DNA of 64,000 bases, taken from the NCBI RefSeq assembly GCF_031119625.1, contig NZ_JAVHZV010000006.1:1-64000 (forward strand), read 5' to 3'. The translations under genes and the position numbers were made by a program. This DNA comes from Pseudomonas sp. G34 (GTDB lineage: Bacteria; Pseudomonadota; Gammaproteobacteria; Pseudomonadales; Pseudomonadaceae). The notes beneath the pieces are model-generated. The model searched no databases and was not told where the DNA came from. It saw only the letters and a program-made list of their open reading frames with translations. Of this stretch, positions 27,665 to 35,207 are shown piece by piece. How positions within the stretch are numbered: the stretch's first letter is position 1; every line of letters begins with the position of its first letter.

Positions 27665-28438
27665 ATGGCTGAGGCCGCGCCCGCGCTGGAAATCCGCAAT
27701 CTGCACAAACGCTATGGCGACCTCGAAGTGCTCAAGGGCATTTCCCTCACGGCACGCGACGGTGACGTGATCTCCATTCTCGGCTCGTCCGGCTCGGGCA
27801 AGTCGACCTTTCTGCGCTGCGTCAACCTGCTGGAGAACCCCCATCAGGGCCAGATCATCGTGGCCGGCGAGGAACTCAAGCTCAAGGCGCAGAAGAACGG
27901 TGAACTGACGGCTGCCGACAACCGCCAGATCAACCGCCTGCGCAGCGAAATCGGTTTCGTGTTCCAGAACTTCAACCTCTGGCCGCACATGACCGTGCTG
28001 GACAACATCACCGAGGCGCCGCGCCGGGTGCTTGGCAAGAGCAAGGCCGAAGCCCGCGAGATCGCCGAAGCGCTGCTCGCCAAGGTCGGTATCGCCGACA
28101 AGCGCCACGCCTACCCCAACCAGCTCTCCGGCGGCCAGCAACAGCGTGCGGCGATTGCCCGCACCCTGGCCATGCAACCGAAGGTGATCCTGTTCGACGA
28201 GCCGACTTCGGCCCTCGACCCGGAAATGGTACAAGAAGTGCTTACTGTGATCCGCGCGCTCGCCGAGGAAGGCCGCACCATGCTGCTGGTGACCCACGAA
28301 ATGAGCTTCGCTCGTCAGGTCTCCAGCCAGGTGGTGTTCCTGCACCAGGGTGTGGTGGAGGAACAGGGGACGCCCGACCAGGTGTTCGACAACCCGACGT
28401 CGGCGCGCTGCAAACAATTCATGTCCAGCAATCGTTAA
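27665..28438 (+). CDS. Basic amino acid ABC transporter ATPase (HisP type)
   Basis: A 257-residue cytosolic ATP-binding subunit. Walker A GSSGSGKST (about residues 40-48), Q-loop VFQNFNLWPH, signature LSGGQQQR, Walker B VILFDEPTSALD and switch His in LLVTHEMSF are all intact. It belongs to the polar amino acid group closest to HisP/AotP. The ATG at 27665 follows AGAGGA by eight bases; longer upstream frames are not supported. It is first in an operon with a binding protein and two permeases, matching PA5152-PA5155 in P. aeruginosa from memory. Confidence 0.93.
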   Translation: MAEAAPALEIRNLHKRYGDLEVLKGISLTARDGDVISILGSSGSGKSTFLRCVNLLENPHQGQIIVAGEELKLKAQKNGELTAADNRQINRLRSEIGFVFQNFNLWPHMTVLDNITEAPRRVLGKSKAEAREIAEALLAKVGIADKRHAYPNQLSGGQQQRAAIARTLAMQPKVILFDEPTSALDPEMVQEVLTVIRALAEEGRTMLLVTHEMSFARQVSSQVVFLHQGVVEEQGTPDQVFDNPTSARCKQFMSSNR

Positions 28439-28455
28439 ACACGGAGCAATCACGC

Positions 28456-29208
28456 ATGCATAGCTATAAGAAGATTCTGCTGGCAGCTGCCGCCACCCTG
28501 GCTTTCGGCACCAGTGCCGTCGCTGCTGACAAACTGAAGATCGGCACCGAAGGCGCCTACCCACCCTTCAACCTCATCGACGCCAGCGGCCAGGTCGGCG
28601 GCTTCGACGTGGAAATCGGCCAGGCCCTGTGCGCCAAGATGAAAGCCGAGTGCGAAGTGGTCACCTCCGACTGGGACGGCATCATCCCGGCCCTGAACGC
28701 CAAGAAGTTCGACTTTCTGATCGCCTCCATGTCGATCACCGAAGAGCGCCAGCAGGCGGTGGACTTCACCAACCCGTACTACACCAACAAGCTGCAGTTC
28801 ATCGCGCCGAAAAGCGCTGACTTCAAGACTGACAAGGACAGCCTCAAGGGCAAGGTGATCGGTGCCCAGCGCGCGACCATCGCCGGTACCTGGCTGGAAG
28901 ACAACATGGACGGCGTGGTGGACGTGAAGCTCTACGACACCCAGGAAAACGCCTACCTCGATCTGGCCTCCGGCCGCGTCGACGGCGTGCTGGCCGATAC
29001 CTTCGTGAACTGGGAATGGCTCAAGAGCGACGCCGGCAAGGACTTCGAATTCAAGGGCGACCCGGTATTCGACAACGACAAGATCGGCATCGCCGTGCGC
29101 AAGGGTGATGCCCTGCGCGAGCGCCTGAACAAGGCCCTGGCCGAAATCGTTGCCGACGGCACCTACAAGAAGATCAACGACAAGTACTTCCCCTTCAGCA
29201 TCTACTAA
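28456..29208 (+). CDS. Periplasmic lysine/arginine/ornithine/histidine-type binding protein
   Basis: A 250-residue SBP family 3 protein with a signal peptide (KKILLAAAATLAFGTSAVAA). The mature part (KIGTEGAYPPFNLIDASGQ, GFDVEIGQALC, VTSDWDGIIPALNAKKFDFLIASMSIT in parts) has the ArgT/HisJ pattern including the two cysteines CAKMKAEC. It delivers basic amino acids to the membrane complex encoded downstream. It lies 17 bases after the ATPase gene. Confidence 0.93.
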   Translation: MHSYKKILLAAAATLAFGTSAVAADKLKIGTEGAYPPFNLIDASGQVGGFDVEIGQALCAKMKAECEVVTSDWDGIIPALNAKKFDFLIASMSITEERQQAVDFTNPYYTNKLQFIAPKSADFKTDKDSLKGKVIGAQRATIAGTWLEDNMDGVVDVKLYDTQENAYLDLASGRVDGVLADTFVNWEWLKSDAGKDFEFKGDPVFDNDKIGIAVRKGDALRERLNKALAEIVADGTYKKINDKYFPFSIY

Positions 29209-29254
29209 GCAGCCTGCCCGCGTCGCCCCTGGCGGCGCGGGCGCTTGAGTTTCC

Positions 29255-29950
29255 ATGAATTTCGATCTTTCCGGATTCGGCCCGGCCCTGGCCGCCGGCA
29301 CCCTGATGACCGTGCAGCTGGCGCTCAGCGCGCTGTGCGTCGGCCTGGTGCTTGGCCTGCTCGGCGCCTTCGCCAAGACCTCTCCGTACAAGCCGCTGCA
29401 ATGGCTTGGCGGCACCTATTCGACCCTGGTTCGCGGTGTGCCCGAACTGCTCTGGGTACTGCTGATCTATTTCGGCACCGTGGGCATCATGCGCAGCCTG
29501 GCCGAGCTGCTCGGCGTCGAGAGCCTCGAGCTCTCCCCGTTCGCCGCCGGCGTCATCGCCCTGGGCCTGTGCTTTGGCGCTTACGCCACCGAAGTGTTTC
29601 GCGGCGCCATCCTGGCCATCCCCAAGGGCCACCGCGAAGCGGGCCAGGCCCTGGGCCTGTCCAAGGGGCGCATCCTGTGGCGCCTGGTGATGCCGCAGAT
29701 GTGGCGCATCGCCCTGCCCGGCCTCGGCAACCTGTTCATGATCCTGATGAAGGACACCGCCCTGGTATCGGTCATCGGCCTCAACGAGCTGATGCGCCGC
29801 TCGCAGATCGCCGTGACCGCCAGCAAGGAGCCCTTCACCTTCTATATGGTCGCCGCGTTCATCTACCTGGGCCTGACCGTCATTGCCATGATTGGCCTGC
29901 ACTTCCTCGAGAAGCGCGCCAGCCGCGGCTTCAAGCGGAGTGCGGCATGA
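29255..29950 (+). CDS. Amino acid ABC transporter permease (HisQ type)
   Basis: A 231-residue inner-membrane permease with about five helices and the HisMQ signature. The EAA loop reads GHREAGQALGLSKGRILWRLVMPQ. Helical stretches include LMTVQLALSALCVGLVLGLL and YLGLTVIAMIGLHFL. It forms a heterodimer with the next gene product, whose start overlaps its stop by four bases. Confidence 0.93.
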   Translation: MNFDLSGFGPALAAGTLMTVQLALSALCVGLVLGLLGAFAKTSPYKPLQWLGGTYSTLVRGVPELLWVLLIYFGTVGIMRSLAELLGVESLELSPFAAGVIALGLCFGAYATEVFRGAILAIPKGHREAGQALGLSKGRILWRLVMPQMWRIALPGLGNLFMILMKDTALVSVIGLNELMRRSQIAVTASKEPFTFYMVAAFIYLGLTVIAMIGLHFLEKRASRGFKRSAA

Positions 29951-30636
29951 ACTGGGACGTCATCATCACCTGGCTGCCACGCCTGGCACAGGGCGCCCTG
30001 CTGACCATCGAGCTGGTCGCCGTGGCAGTCGTCACCGGCCTGATCCTGGCCATCCCCACCGGCATCGCCCGCGCCTCGCGGCACTGGTACGTGCGCGCCG
30101 TGCCCTACGGCTACATCTTCTTCTTCCGCGGCACGCCGCTGCTGGTGCAGCTGTTCCTGGTCTACTACGGCCTGGCGCAGTTCGACGCCGTGCGCCAGGG
30201 CCCGCTGTGGCCGTACCTGCGTGACCCGTACTGGTGCGCGGTGATCACCATGACCCTGCACACCACTGCCTACATCGCCGAGATTCTGCGTGGCGCCATC
30301 CAGGCGGTCCCGCCGGGCGAAATCGAGGCGGCGCGGGCACTGGGCATGTCGCGCGCCCAGGCCATGCTGCATATCGTGCTGCCACGGGCGGCGCGCATCG
30401 GCCTGCCGGCCTACAGCAACGAAGTGATCCTGATGCTCAAGGCCAGCGCCCTGGCCAGCACCGTGACCCTGCTGGAGCTGACCGGCATGGCGCGCACCAT
30501 GAACGCGCGCACCTACCTGCCGGTCGAGGGCTTCTTTGCCGCCGGGGTGTTCTACCTGCTGATCACCTTCGTGCTGATCAACGCCTTCAAACTCCTGGAA
30601 CGCTGGCTGCGCGTCGACGCCTGCCAGGGCCGCTAG
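29947..30636 (+). CDS. Amino acid ABC transporter permease (HisM type)
   Basis: A 229-residue permease starting MNWDVIITWLPRLAQGALLTIELV. The EAA loop is PPGEIEAARALGMSRAQAMLHIVLP, and FFRGTPLLVQLFLVYYGL is the family's conserved segment. The ATGA overlap with the previous gene fixes the start and implies translational coupling. A hairpin follows the stop codon. Confidence 0.93.
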   Translation: MNWDVIITWLPRLAQGALLTIELVAVAVVTGLILAIPTGIARASRHWYVRAVPYGYIFFFRGTPLLVQLFLVYYGLAQFDAVRQGPLWPYLRDPYWCAVITMTLHTTAYIAEILRGAIQAVPPGEIEAARALGMSRAQAMLHIVLPRAARIGLPAYSNEVILMLKASALASTVTLLELTGMARTMNARTYLPVEGFFAAGVFYLLITFVLINAFKLLERWLRVDACQGR

Positions 30637-30642
30637 GATGAG

Positions 30643-30668
30643 GACGGGGCGCAATCCCCGTCGCTGTT
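30643..30668 (+). terminator. Hairpin terminator after the ABC operon
   Basis: Stem GACGGGG / CCCCGTC with a CGCAAT loop, followed by GCTGTTT. The T-run is short, so read-through into the methyltransferase gene that begins at 30673 is possible. Confidence 0.55.
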
Positions 30669-30672
30669 TCTC

Positions 30673-31902
30673 ATGACCTCAGCCAAGTATCTCCTGCCGC
30701 TCAGTGGCGACGCCCTGCTCCAGCGCTTCCAGGCGTTGGACGCTTTTCTCGTCGCCAACCAGGCGCTGTGGAAACCGCGGCCCTTCACCCACCGGATACT
30801 GCCCTGGGAAAGCCAGCACCCCGAACTGGCTGCCTGGCTGCGCAGCCGCACCCTGGAGCAGGCCGAAGCCAGCCACAACCAGCCGACAGCGCTGCATGAG
30901 GCGCCAGCCCCTTTCCCCGAACTGGCCTTGCAGGCCGAGCACCTGAGCCAGGTCGGCGATCTGCCCCACAAGCCTTCAGCCGATCTGCCGCCGCGTTTCT
31001 CGGTGGACGTACCCGGGCGCAAATGGCAGCAGATACGTGCGTTCGGCGACAGCCTCAGCTTCGCCCAACCCGCGCAGCACTGGCTGGACTGGTGCGCCGG
31101 CAAGGGCCACCTCGGCCGCGTGCTCGCTCATGGCGGCCAACAACTGACCTGCCTGGAATACGACCCGGCCCTGGTAGCCAGCGGCGCGGCCCTGAGCCAG
31201 CGCCTGGGGATAAAGGCTCAACATATCGAGCAGGACGTGCTCGCCGAGGGCGCGGCCGCTCAGCTGCATGCCGAGCACAGCCCCGTCGCCCTGCATGCCT
31301 GCGGCGACCTGCACGTACGCCTGATGCAACTGGCCAGCGCCGCAGGCTGTCGCCAGCTGGCCATTGCGCCCTGCTGCTACAACCGCGTAGCAGCTGCCGA
31401 CTACCAGCCGTTATCCACAGCCGCATATGGCTCGCCGCTGCGCCTCTCGCTCGACGATCTGGCCCTGCCCATGAGCGAAACGGTGACCGCCGGCAACCGC
31501 GTGCGCCAGCAGCGCGACCAGTCCATGGCCTGGCGCCTGGCCTTCGACCTGCTGCAGCGCGAACTACGCGGCGTGGACGCCTACCTGCCCACGCCTTCGC
31601 TGCCGCCCGCCTGGCTGAAGAAACCCTTCGCCGACTACTGCCGTGACCTTGCCGCACTCAAGCAACTGCCCGCTGTTGGCGAGCGCGACTGGCAGCGCCT
31701 GGAAGCAACCGGCTGGCAACGCCTGGCCGAGGTACGCAACCTGGAATTGCTGCGCGGCCTGTTCCGCCGCCCACTGGAACTCTGGCTGGTACTCGACCGC
31801 GCCCTGTACCTGCAGGAACAGGGCTATGGGGTACGCCTCGGCCTGTTCTGCGCGCCGCAGCTGACGCCGCGCAACCTGCTGCTGCTCGCCGAGCGCAGCT
31901 GA
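30673..31902 (+). CDS. SAM-dependent methyltransferase (Methyltransf_32 type)
   Basis: A 409-residue cytosolic protein. The SAM motif WLDWCAGKGHLGRVLA is near residue 140, followed by LTCLEYDPALV, VALHACGDLHVRL and the paired-cysteine motif LAIAPCCYNRV. These fit the Methyltransf_32 family, whose members methylate RNA or protein; the substrate here is unknown. The N-terminal 130 residues (KPRPFTHRILPWESQHPELAAWL) are a separate helical domain. It lies 36 bases after the ABC operon, in the PA5156-like position. Confidence 0.8.
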   Translation: MTSAKYLLPLSGDALLQRFQALDAFLVANQALWKPRPFTHRILPWESQHPELAAWLRSRTLEQAEASHNQPTALHEAPAPFPELALQAEHLSQVGDLPHKPSADLPPRFSVDVPGRKWQQIRAFGDSLSFAQPAQHWLDWCAGKGHLGRVLAHGGQQLTCLEYDPALVASGAALSQRLGIKAQHIEQDVLAEGAAAQLHAEHSPVALHACGDLHVRLMQLASAAGCRQLAIAPCCYNRVAAADYQPLSTAAYGSPLRLSLDDLALPMSETVTAGNRVRQQRDQSMAWRLAFDLLQRELRGVDAYLPTPSLPPAWLKKPFADYCRDLAALKQLPAVGERDWQRLEATGWQRLAEVRNLELLRGLFRRPLELWLVLDRALYLQEQGYGVRLGLFCAPQLTPRNLLLLAERS

Positions 31903-32150
31903 GTTGCACACACTATCTGTGGATAACTCTGTTCACAGAAGCTGATCAAACCACGCCAGCCCACTGCCTATAACGCGCCGGAAAACCTGATCATTTTTTA
32001 ACCAGCCGTAAATCCTATATAAAACAGTCGCTTGCCAAAATCGTGAAGGGCTGGGTAGAAATTTTCTAAAAACCCTCCAGCTGCCCCGCCTTTGTGCATA
32101 AGCCCGCCCAGAGCGCCGGAAAAGAGCAGCAAAAAGCTGCCTTGCGCCGC
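31903..32150. other. AT-rich upstream region of tRNA-Thr
   Basis: No gene seen. It contains a consensus DnaA box read on the minus strand (TTATCCACA, 31918-31926 region), two GATCA motifs and a run of A/T around 31990-32030 (TTTTTTAACC, CCTATATAAAAC). A GCAGC-A5-GCTGC hairpin lies near 32127-32141. This block looks regulatory for the tRNA but its role is unknown. Confidence 0.45.
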
Positions 32151-32178
32151 TTTACTCATGCAAACGAATCGATATAAT
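32151..32178 (+). promoter_or_regulatory. Promoter of tRNA-Thr
   Basis: A perfect -10 TATAAT (32173-32178) and a weak -35 TTTACT (32151-32156) with a 16-base spacer, ending 14 bases before the tRNA. Confidence 0.75.
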
Positions 32179-32192
32179 GGCGCCCCTCAAAA

Positions 32193-32268
<76 letters not shown>

Positions 32269-32277
32269 TACAAAGAG

Positions 32278-32304
32278 AGGCCCACAGCGATGTGGGCCTT
32301 TTTT
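32278..32304 (+). terminator. Terminator after tRNA-Thr
   Basis: Stem AGGCCCACA / TGTGGGCCT with a GCGA loop and TTTTTT. Confidence 0.9.
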
Positions 32305-32400
32305 CTTTTCTACCCTGGGGTTACATTTTCTCTGTGTCGTTCGCCCCCTTTCGTTAAAACCTCCCTGTCTAGTCTCGCCTCTGCCGGGGGCCTCTGTATT

Positions 32401-32427
32401 AACGGGGGCTTCGGTCCCCGTTTTTTT
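32401..32427 (+). terminator. Second terminator downstream of tRNA-Thr
   Basis: Stem AACGGGG / CCCCGTT with a GCTTCGGT loop and a run of seven T. No protein gene precedes it on the plus strand, so a short untranslated transcript from about 32310 to 32427 is possible. Confidence 0.75.
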
Positions 32428-32474
32428 GGCCAGCTCTAACGTTTCCTCTCGTTGCTTAGTCATGTCATTTGAAT

Positions 32475-32503
32475 AAAAAAAACCGCCTTCCGGCGGTTTT
32501 TTT
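32475..32503. terminator. Bidirectional terminator at the end of hicB
   Basis: Stem AAAAAACCGCC / GGCGGTTTTTT with a TTCC loop, 15 bases beyond the hicB stop codon on the minus strand. Confidence 0.88.
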
Positions 32504-32517
32504 GCTTCACGACATGC

Positions 32518-32925
32518 TTATGCATGCTCAAGCACGCGAAGTGCTGCCTTAGCGAGAAAGCCTGATCGGCTTTTCTGTTCGGGATGGCTTTTGACGTACT
32601 CGTCAATCCGGTTGATCAGGTGGCCAGGGAGGGTAATGTTCAGCTTCTCGGCCTTGCCCATATATTTGGTCACGTCGATATCGACGACAGCCCAGGTACA
32701 GCCAGCGAAGGCTGGATTACGGGCATGATGGGTTAGAGAGTTCGCTTTCGGGATCTGCTCGCCGTCTTCGGCCAAGATCTCCAGGTGCCCTTCGATCGCT
32801 TCACGCGCCATTGCCAGCGCGTCGTCCAAGTCATCACCCGCGGAGAAGCAGCCCGGAATGTCGGGAACCTCAACCCCCCAAGCGTGCTGCTCGTCGCCAG
32901 GATGGATTGCGATGGGGTAAAGCAT
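32518..32925 (-). CDS. hicB: HicB-type antitoxin
   Basis: A 135-residue antitoxin. The N-terminal partially degraded RNase H-like fold (AWGVEVPDIPGCFSAGDDLDDALAMAREAIEGH, read in parts) binds HicA. The C-terminal ribbon-helix-helix DNA-binding part is LNITLPGHLINRIDEYVKSHPEQKSRSGFLAKAA. The RHH domain makes it the likely repressor of its own operon. It lies 87 bases downstream of hicA, a longer gap than usual, with a small hairpin (32985-33000) between them. Confidence 0.92.
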   Translation of the reverse strand: MLYPIAIHPGDEQHAWGVEVPDIPGCFSAGDDLDDALAMAREAIEGHLEILAEDGEQIPKANSLTHHARNPAFAGCTWAVVDIDVTKYMGKAEKLNITLPGHLINRIDEYVKSHPEQKSRSGFLAKAALRVLEHA

Positions 32926-32984
32926 GGTTTTAGCCTCGGTCGTCTCGGTTGTACAGATGTCGGTAGTTCGGTAGTCGGGTGTAG

Positions 32985-33000
32985 GGAGCCTTGAGGCTCC
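32985..33000 (-). other. Hairpin in the hicA-hicB gap
   Basis: GGAGCC-TTGA-GGCTCC, a perfect 6-bp stem inside the 87-base spacer. It could set the toxin/antitoxin ratio by attenuation or mRNA processing. No T-run follows. Confidence 0.45.
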
Positions 33001-33012
33001 GAGCGACCCAGG

Positions 33013-33195
33013 TCAGTTGATCTGGGCTTGGCTCAATATGCTGTTCGCTGTCTTGGTCAGTAGATCCTTCTTTGGGTGCGGAATCGTCACCAGCCCTTTC
33101 TTCGTTGGGTGTTTGAAGTGGTGATGACTGCCTTTGACCCTGACCAGATACCAACCGTCAGCCTCGATCATTGCTATCAGCTGCCGGCTATTCAC
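33013..33195 (-). CDS. hicA: HicA-type mRNA interferase toxin, GTG start
   Basis: A 60-residue HicA toxin with a dsRBD-like fold that cleaves mRNA. The catalytic His is in VRVKGSHHHFKHP and the conserved KKGLVTIPHPKKDL follows; the tail (LLTKTANSILSQAQIN) departs from the usual LPIGTVRSILKQAGL. The start is taken as GTG at 33195, directly preceded by a purine-rich GGAGGGAGGGA tract that is a strong ribosome-binding site. An in-frame ATG at 33225 lies at the predicted transcription start and is less likely. Confidence 0.9.
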   Translation of the reverse strand: MNSRQLIAMIEADGWYLVRVKGSHHHFKHPTKKGLVTIPHPKKDLLTKTANSILSQAQIN

Positions 33196-33224
33196 TCCCT
33201 CCCTCCCTCCCGAGACCCACTGCA

Positions 33225-33276
33225 TTGGTGGTTATAGTAACCACTCACCCAGAGCTGTCAACACTATAACCACCAA
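33225..33276 (-). promoter_or_regulatory. hicAB promoter bracketed by 14-bp operator arms
   Basis: TTGGTGGTTATAGT at 33225-33238 and its exact reverse complement ACTATAACCACCAA at 33263-33276 flank 24 bases. Read on the minus strand, -35 TTGACA (33261-33256) and -10 TACTAT (33239-33234), spacer 16, lie between and into the arms. The predicted start of transcription is about 33226. Such an arrangement suits autorepression by a ribbon-helix-helix protein. Confidence 0.75.
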
Positions 33277-33626
33277 CCGCGCGCCTTACATACTTGACCA
33301 CCATATGCCCCGTGCAATGAACTGTACAAAAAAGCAGCGTATGCCGTCCTGCCATCACACCAACCGCCGAATTCATCTGCTCCCTAGCTGATCGCCAAAT
33401 CCCTTAACGACGGCGCTACCTGCGAAACCGAGGTGCAAGCCCTCCTCGCCGCCTGCTGCCAGCACATGTCGCGCGCCACAATGAAGTCTGGCACCGAGCG
33501 AATTCCGCATTCGCCGCCACCGTCGTTTCCGGCGGCTGCATTGCCGATATTCCTCCCTGACCAGCACACCTGTCGCGCCCATTGGGCGAAGCGGCTACCC
33601 TAGGCTTACCACCAAACGGAGCCCCC
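33277..33626. other. 350-base gap between hicAB and the PAS kinase gene
   Basis: No gene, repeat or RNA recognised. The left part is AT-richer like hicAB; from about 33370 the composition returns to that of the chromosome. Short frames here carry no family signature. Confidence 0.5.
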
Positions 33627-34871
33627 ATGGCAGACAACCCGCTCGGCGCCGGTCTGCGGCTGCCAGACGATGTGCCGCTTGTCCGCAAGCTCGGGCACGA
33701 GCTCATCGAGTTTCTGCCGGTGGGGGTTTACCTGTGTAATGCCGCGGGCCACCTGACCACCTACAACCCCAAGGCGGCGGAAATCTGGGGTGAGGCGCCG
33801 GATCTCGGCAAGCAGCCGATCAAGTACACGGGTGCCTACCGCCTGCGTAGCGAGGACGGCGCGCATATGCCGCTGGAGCAGTCGCCGCTGGCGGCGGTGC
33901 TGCTCAGCAAGAAGCCGATCACCAACCTGCGCATGATCGTCGAGCGGCGTGACGGCAGTCAGGTGCCGATTCTCGCCAATATTGTTCCCTTGCTTGGCAA
34001 GGACGGCAACATGATCGGCTTTATGAACAGCATCCAGGATCTGCGCCAGCATGCGGCCCAGGAGCAGGCGCAGAACAACCTGCAAAATGCCCTGGTGCAG
34101 GCGCAGAAGATGGAGCAAATCGGCAAGGTTGGCGGTGGTGTCGTGCATGAATTCACCAATCAGCTGACCAGCCTGTCGATGAGCCTGGCGCTGATGGAGA
34201 AGGAAATCCGTGATGCCGGCTCCGAGCAGCTGCAGGCTCGCTACGCCCTGTGCCGGGAAGCGACCGACAAGGTCACCCAGCTGGCTGAAGGGTTGCTGCT
34301 GTTCGCCCGTACGCGGCCCAGGACGCTGGAGCGCATCGACCCCAACCAGTTGCTGCTGGGCATGAGTACGCTGGTCGGCAACGAGGCTGGCCAGAAGATC
34401 CACTGCCAGCTCAACCTGGCCACCGACAGCAGCTTTCTCCGGGCCAACAGGCAGCACCTCGAGAGCGCCATCATCAACCTGGTGACCAATGCCCGGGACG
34501 CCATGCCGGCGGGTGGCCAGCTGACCCTGAGCACCTTCAATAGCCAGCTCGACCGCAGCAACTTCCCGCAGCACAACGCCAACTTCAAACCCGGGCGTTA
34601 CGTGGCGATCCGCATCGAGGATACGGGCACCGGTATCGCGCCGGAGGCACTCGAGCACATCTTCGCGCCCTTCTATACCACCCGGGCGCTCGGCAAGAGC
34701 ACGGGCCTCGGGCTGACCATGGTCAGGAGCTTCGTCACCGACATGAATGGCCAACTGACGGTCACCAGCCGGCTGGGCGAAGGCACCAGCGTGAGCCTGT
34801 ATTTTCCCTGCCATGGCACGGAGCACTCCCTGGCCATAACCGGTGGCGAAGGCGCCTCGACTGGAGAGTGA
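33627..34871 (+). CDS. PAS-domain sensor histidine kinase
   Basis: A 414-residue cytosolic kinase with a PAS domain (about residues 20-140, ELIEFLPVGVYLCNAAGHLTTYNPKAAEIWG in parts), a short coiled coil and a phosphoacceptor region GKVGGGVVHEFTNQLTSL. HATPase_c follows with NLVTNARDAM, IEDTGTGIAPEALEHIFAPFYTT and GLGLTMV. The H-box HEFTNQL is a variant of the HDFNNLL type. No receiver or membrane segment. The ATG at 33627 follows GGAG by five bases. No response regulator gene is adjacent. Confidence 0.88.
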   Translation: MADNPLGAGLRLPDDVPLVRKLGHELIEFLPVGVYLCNAAGHLTTYNPKAAEIWGEAPDLGKQPIKYTGAYRLRSEDGAHMPLEQSPLAAVLLSKKPITNLRMIVERRDGSQVPILANIVPLLGKDGNMIGFMNSIQDLRQHAAQEQAQNNLQNALVQAQKMEQIGKVGGGVVHEFTNQLTSLSMSLALMEKEIRDAGSEQLQARYALCREATDKVTQLAEGLLLFARTRPRTLERIDPNQLLLGMSTLVGNEAGQKIHCQLNLATDSSFLRANRQHLESAIINLVTNARDAMPAGGQLTLSTFNSQLDRSNFPQHNANFKPGRYVAIRIEDTGTGIAPEALEHIFAPFYTTRALGKSTGLGLTMVRSFVTDMNGQLTVTSRLGEGTSVSLYFPCHGTEHSLAITGGEGASTGE

Positions 34872-34893
34872 CAGCGGGCCAGCTCTCGAATTA

Positions 34894-34909
34894 CTGTATG
34901 CATATACAG
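34894..34909 (+). promoter_or_regulatory. LexA (SOS) box
   Basis: CTGTATGCATATACAG is a perfect CTGT-N8-ACAG palindrome with the AT-rich centre of LexA sites. It lies 18 bases before the ATG of the DUF1654 gene, where bound LexA would block transcription. Confidence 0.88.
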
Positions 34910-34927
34910 AAAACCGAGAATCCACCC

Positions 34928-35164
34928 ATGACTCAGCAAGCCGCCTCTGCCACCTCCTATGAACAGCTCGGCGCGCGGGTTTCCCGCGCCATCAACGCCC
35001 CTGCCGCGCAGCGCTCGCGCTCGGCGGTGCTGCTGCGCGCCGAAGGCGACAGCCCCGAAGACTGGGCGCGCATCCTCGATGAGATTGCCGAAAACGACAA
35101 CGTCACCATCGCCTGGCGCGACGACGGCGTGCAGCTGTTCTGGACGGTGCCGGTAGAGGATTGA
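34928..35164 (+). CDS. DUF1654 family protein under LexA control
   Basis: A 78-residue cytosolic protein (SYEQLGARVSRAINAPAAQRSRSAVLLRAE, then DWARILDEIAENDNVTIAWRDDGVQLFW, read in parts) matching the Pseudomonas DUF1654 family. Biochemical function is unknown. Members in P. aeruginosa are, from memory, part of the SOS regulon. The ATG at 34928 is chosen because earlier in-frame ATGs lie within or upstream of the LexA box. A perfect 13-bp terminator follows directly. Confidence 0.85.
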   Translation: MTQQAASATSYEQLGARVSRAINAPAAQRSRSAVLLRAEGDSPEDWARILDEIAENDNVTIAWRDDGVQLFWTVPVED

Positions 35165-35168
35165 GCGT

Positions 35169-35202
35169 TGCCCGGGGAGCCGCCATGGTGGCTCCCCGGG
35201 CA
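35169..35202. terminator. Terminator between the convergent DUF1654 and chemoreceptor genes
   Basis: Perfect stem TGCCCGGGGAGCC / GGCTCCCCGGGCA around GCCATGGT, filling the space between two convergent stop codons. No T-run, but the stem is very stable. Confidence 0.75.
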
Positions 35203-35207
35203 GTTGA

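Noticed and set aside
31400..31930. A replication origin suggested by two DnaA-box sequences
   Set aside because: One lies inside the methyltransferase gene, the boxes are few and dnaA/dnaN are not near.
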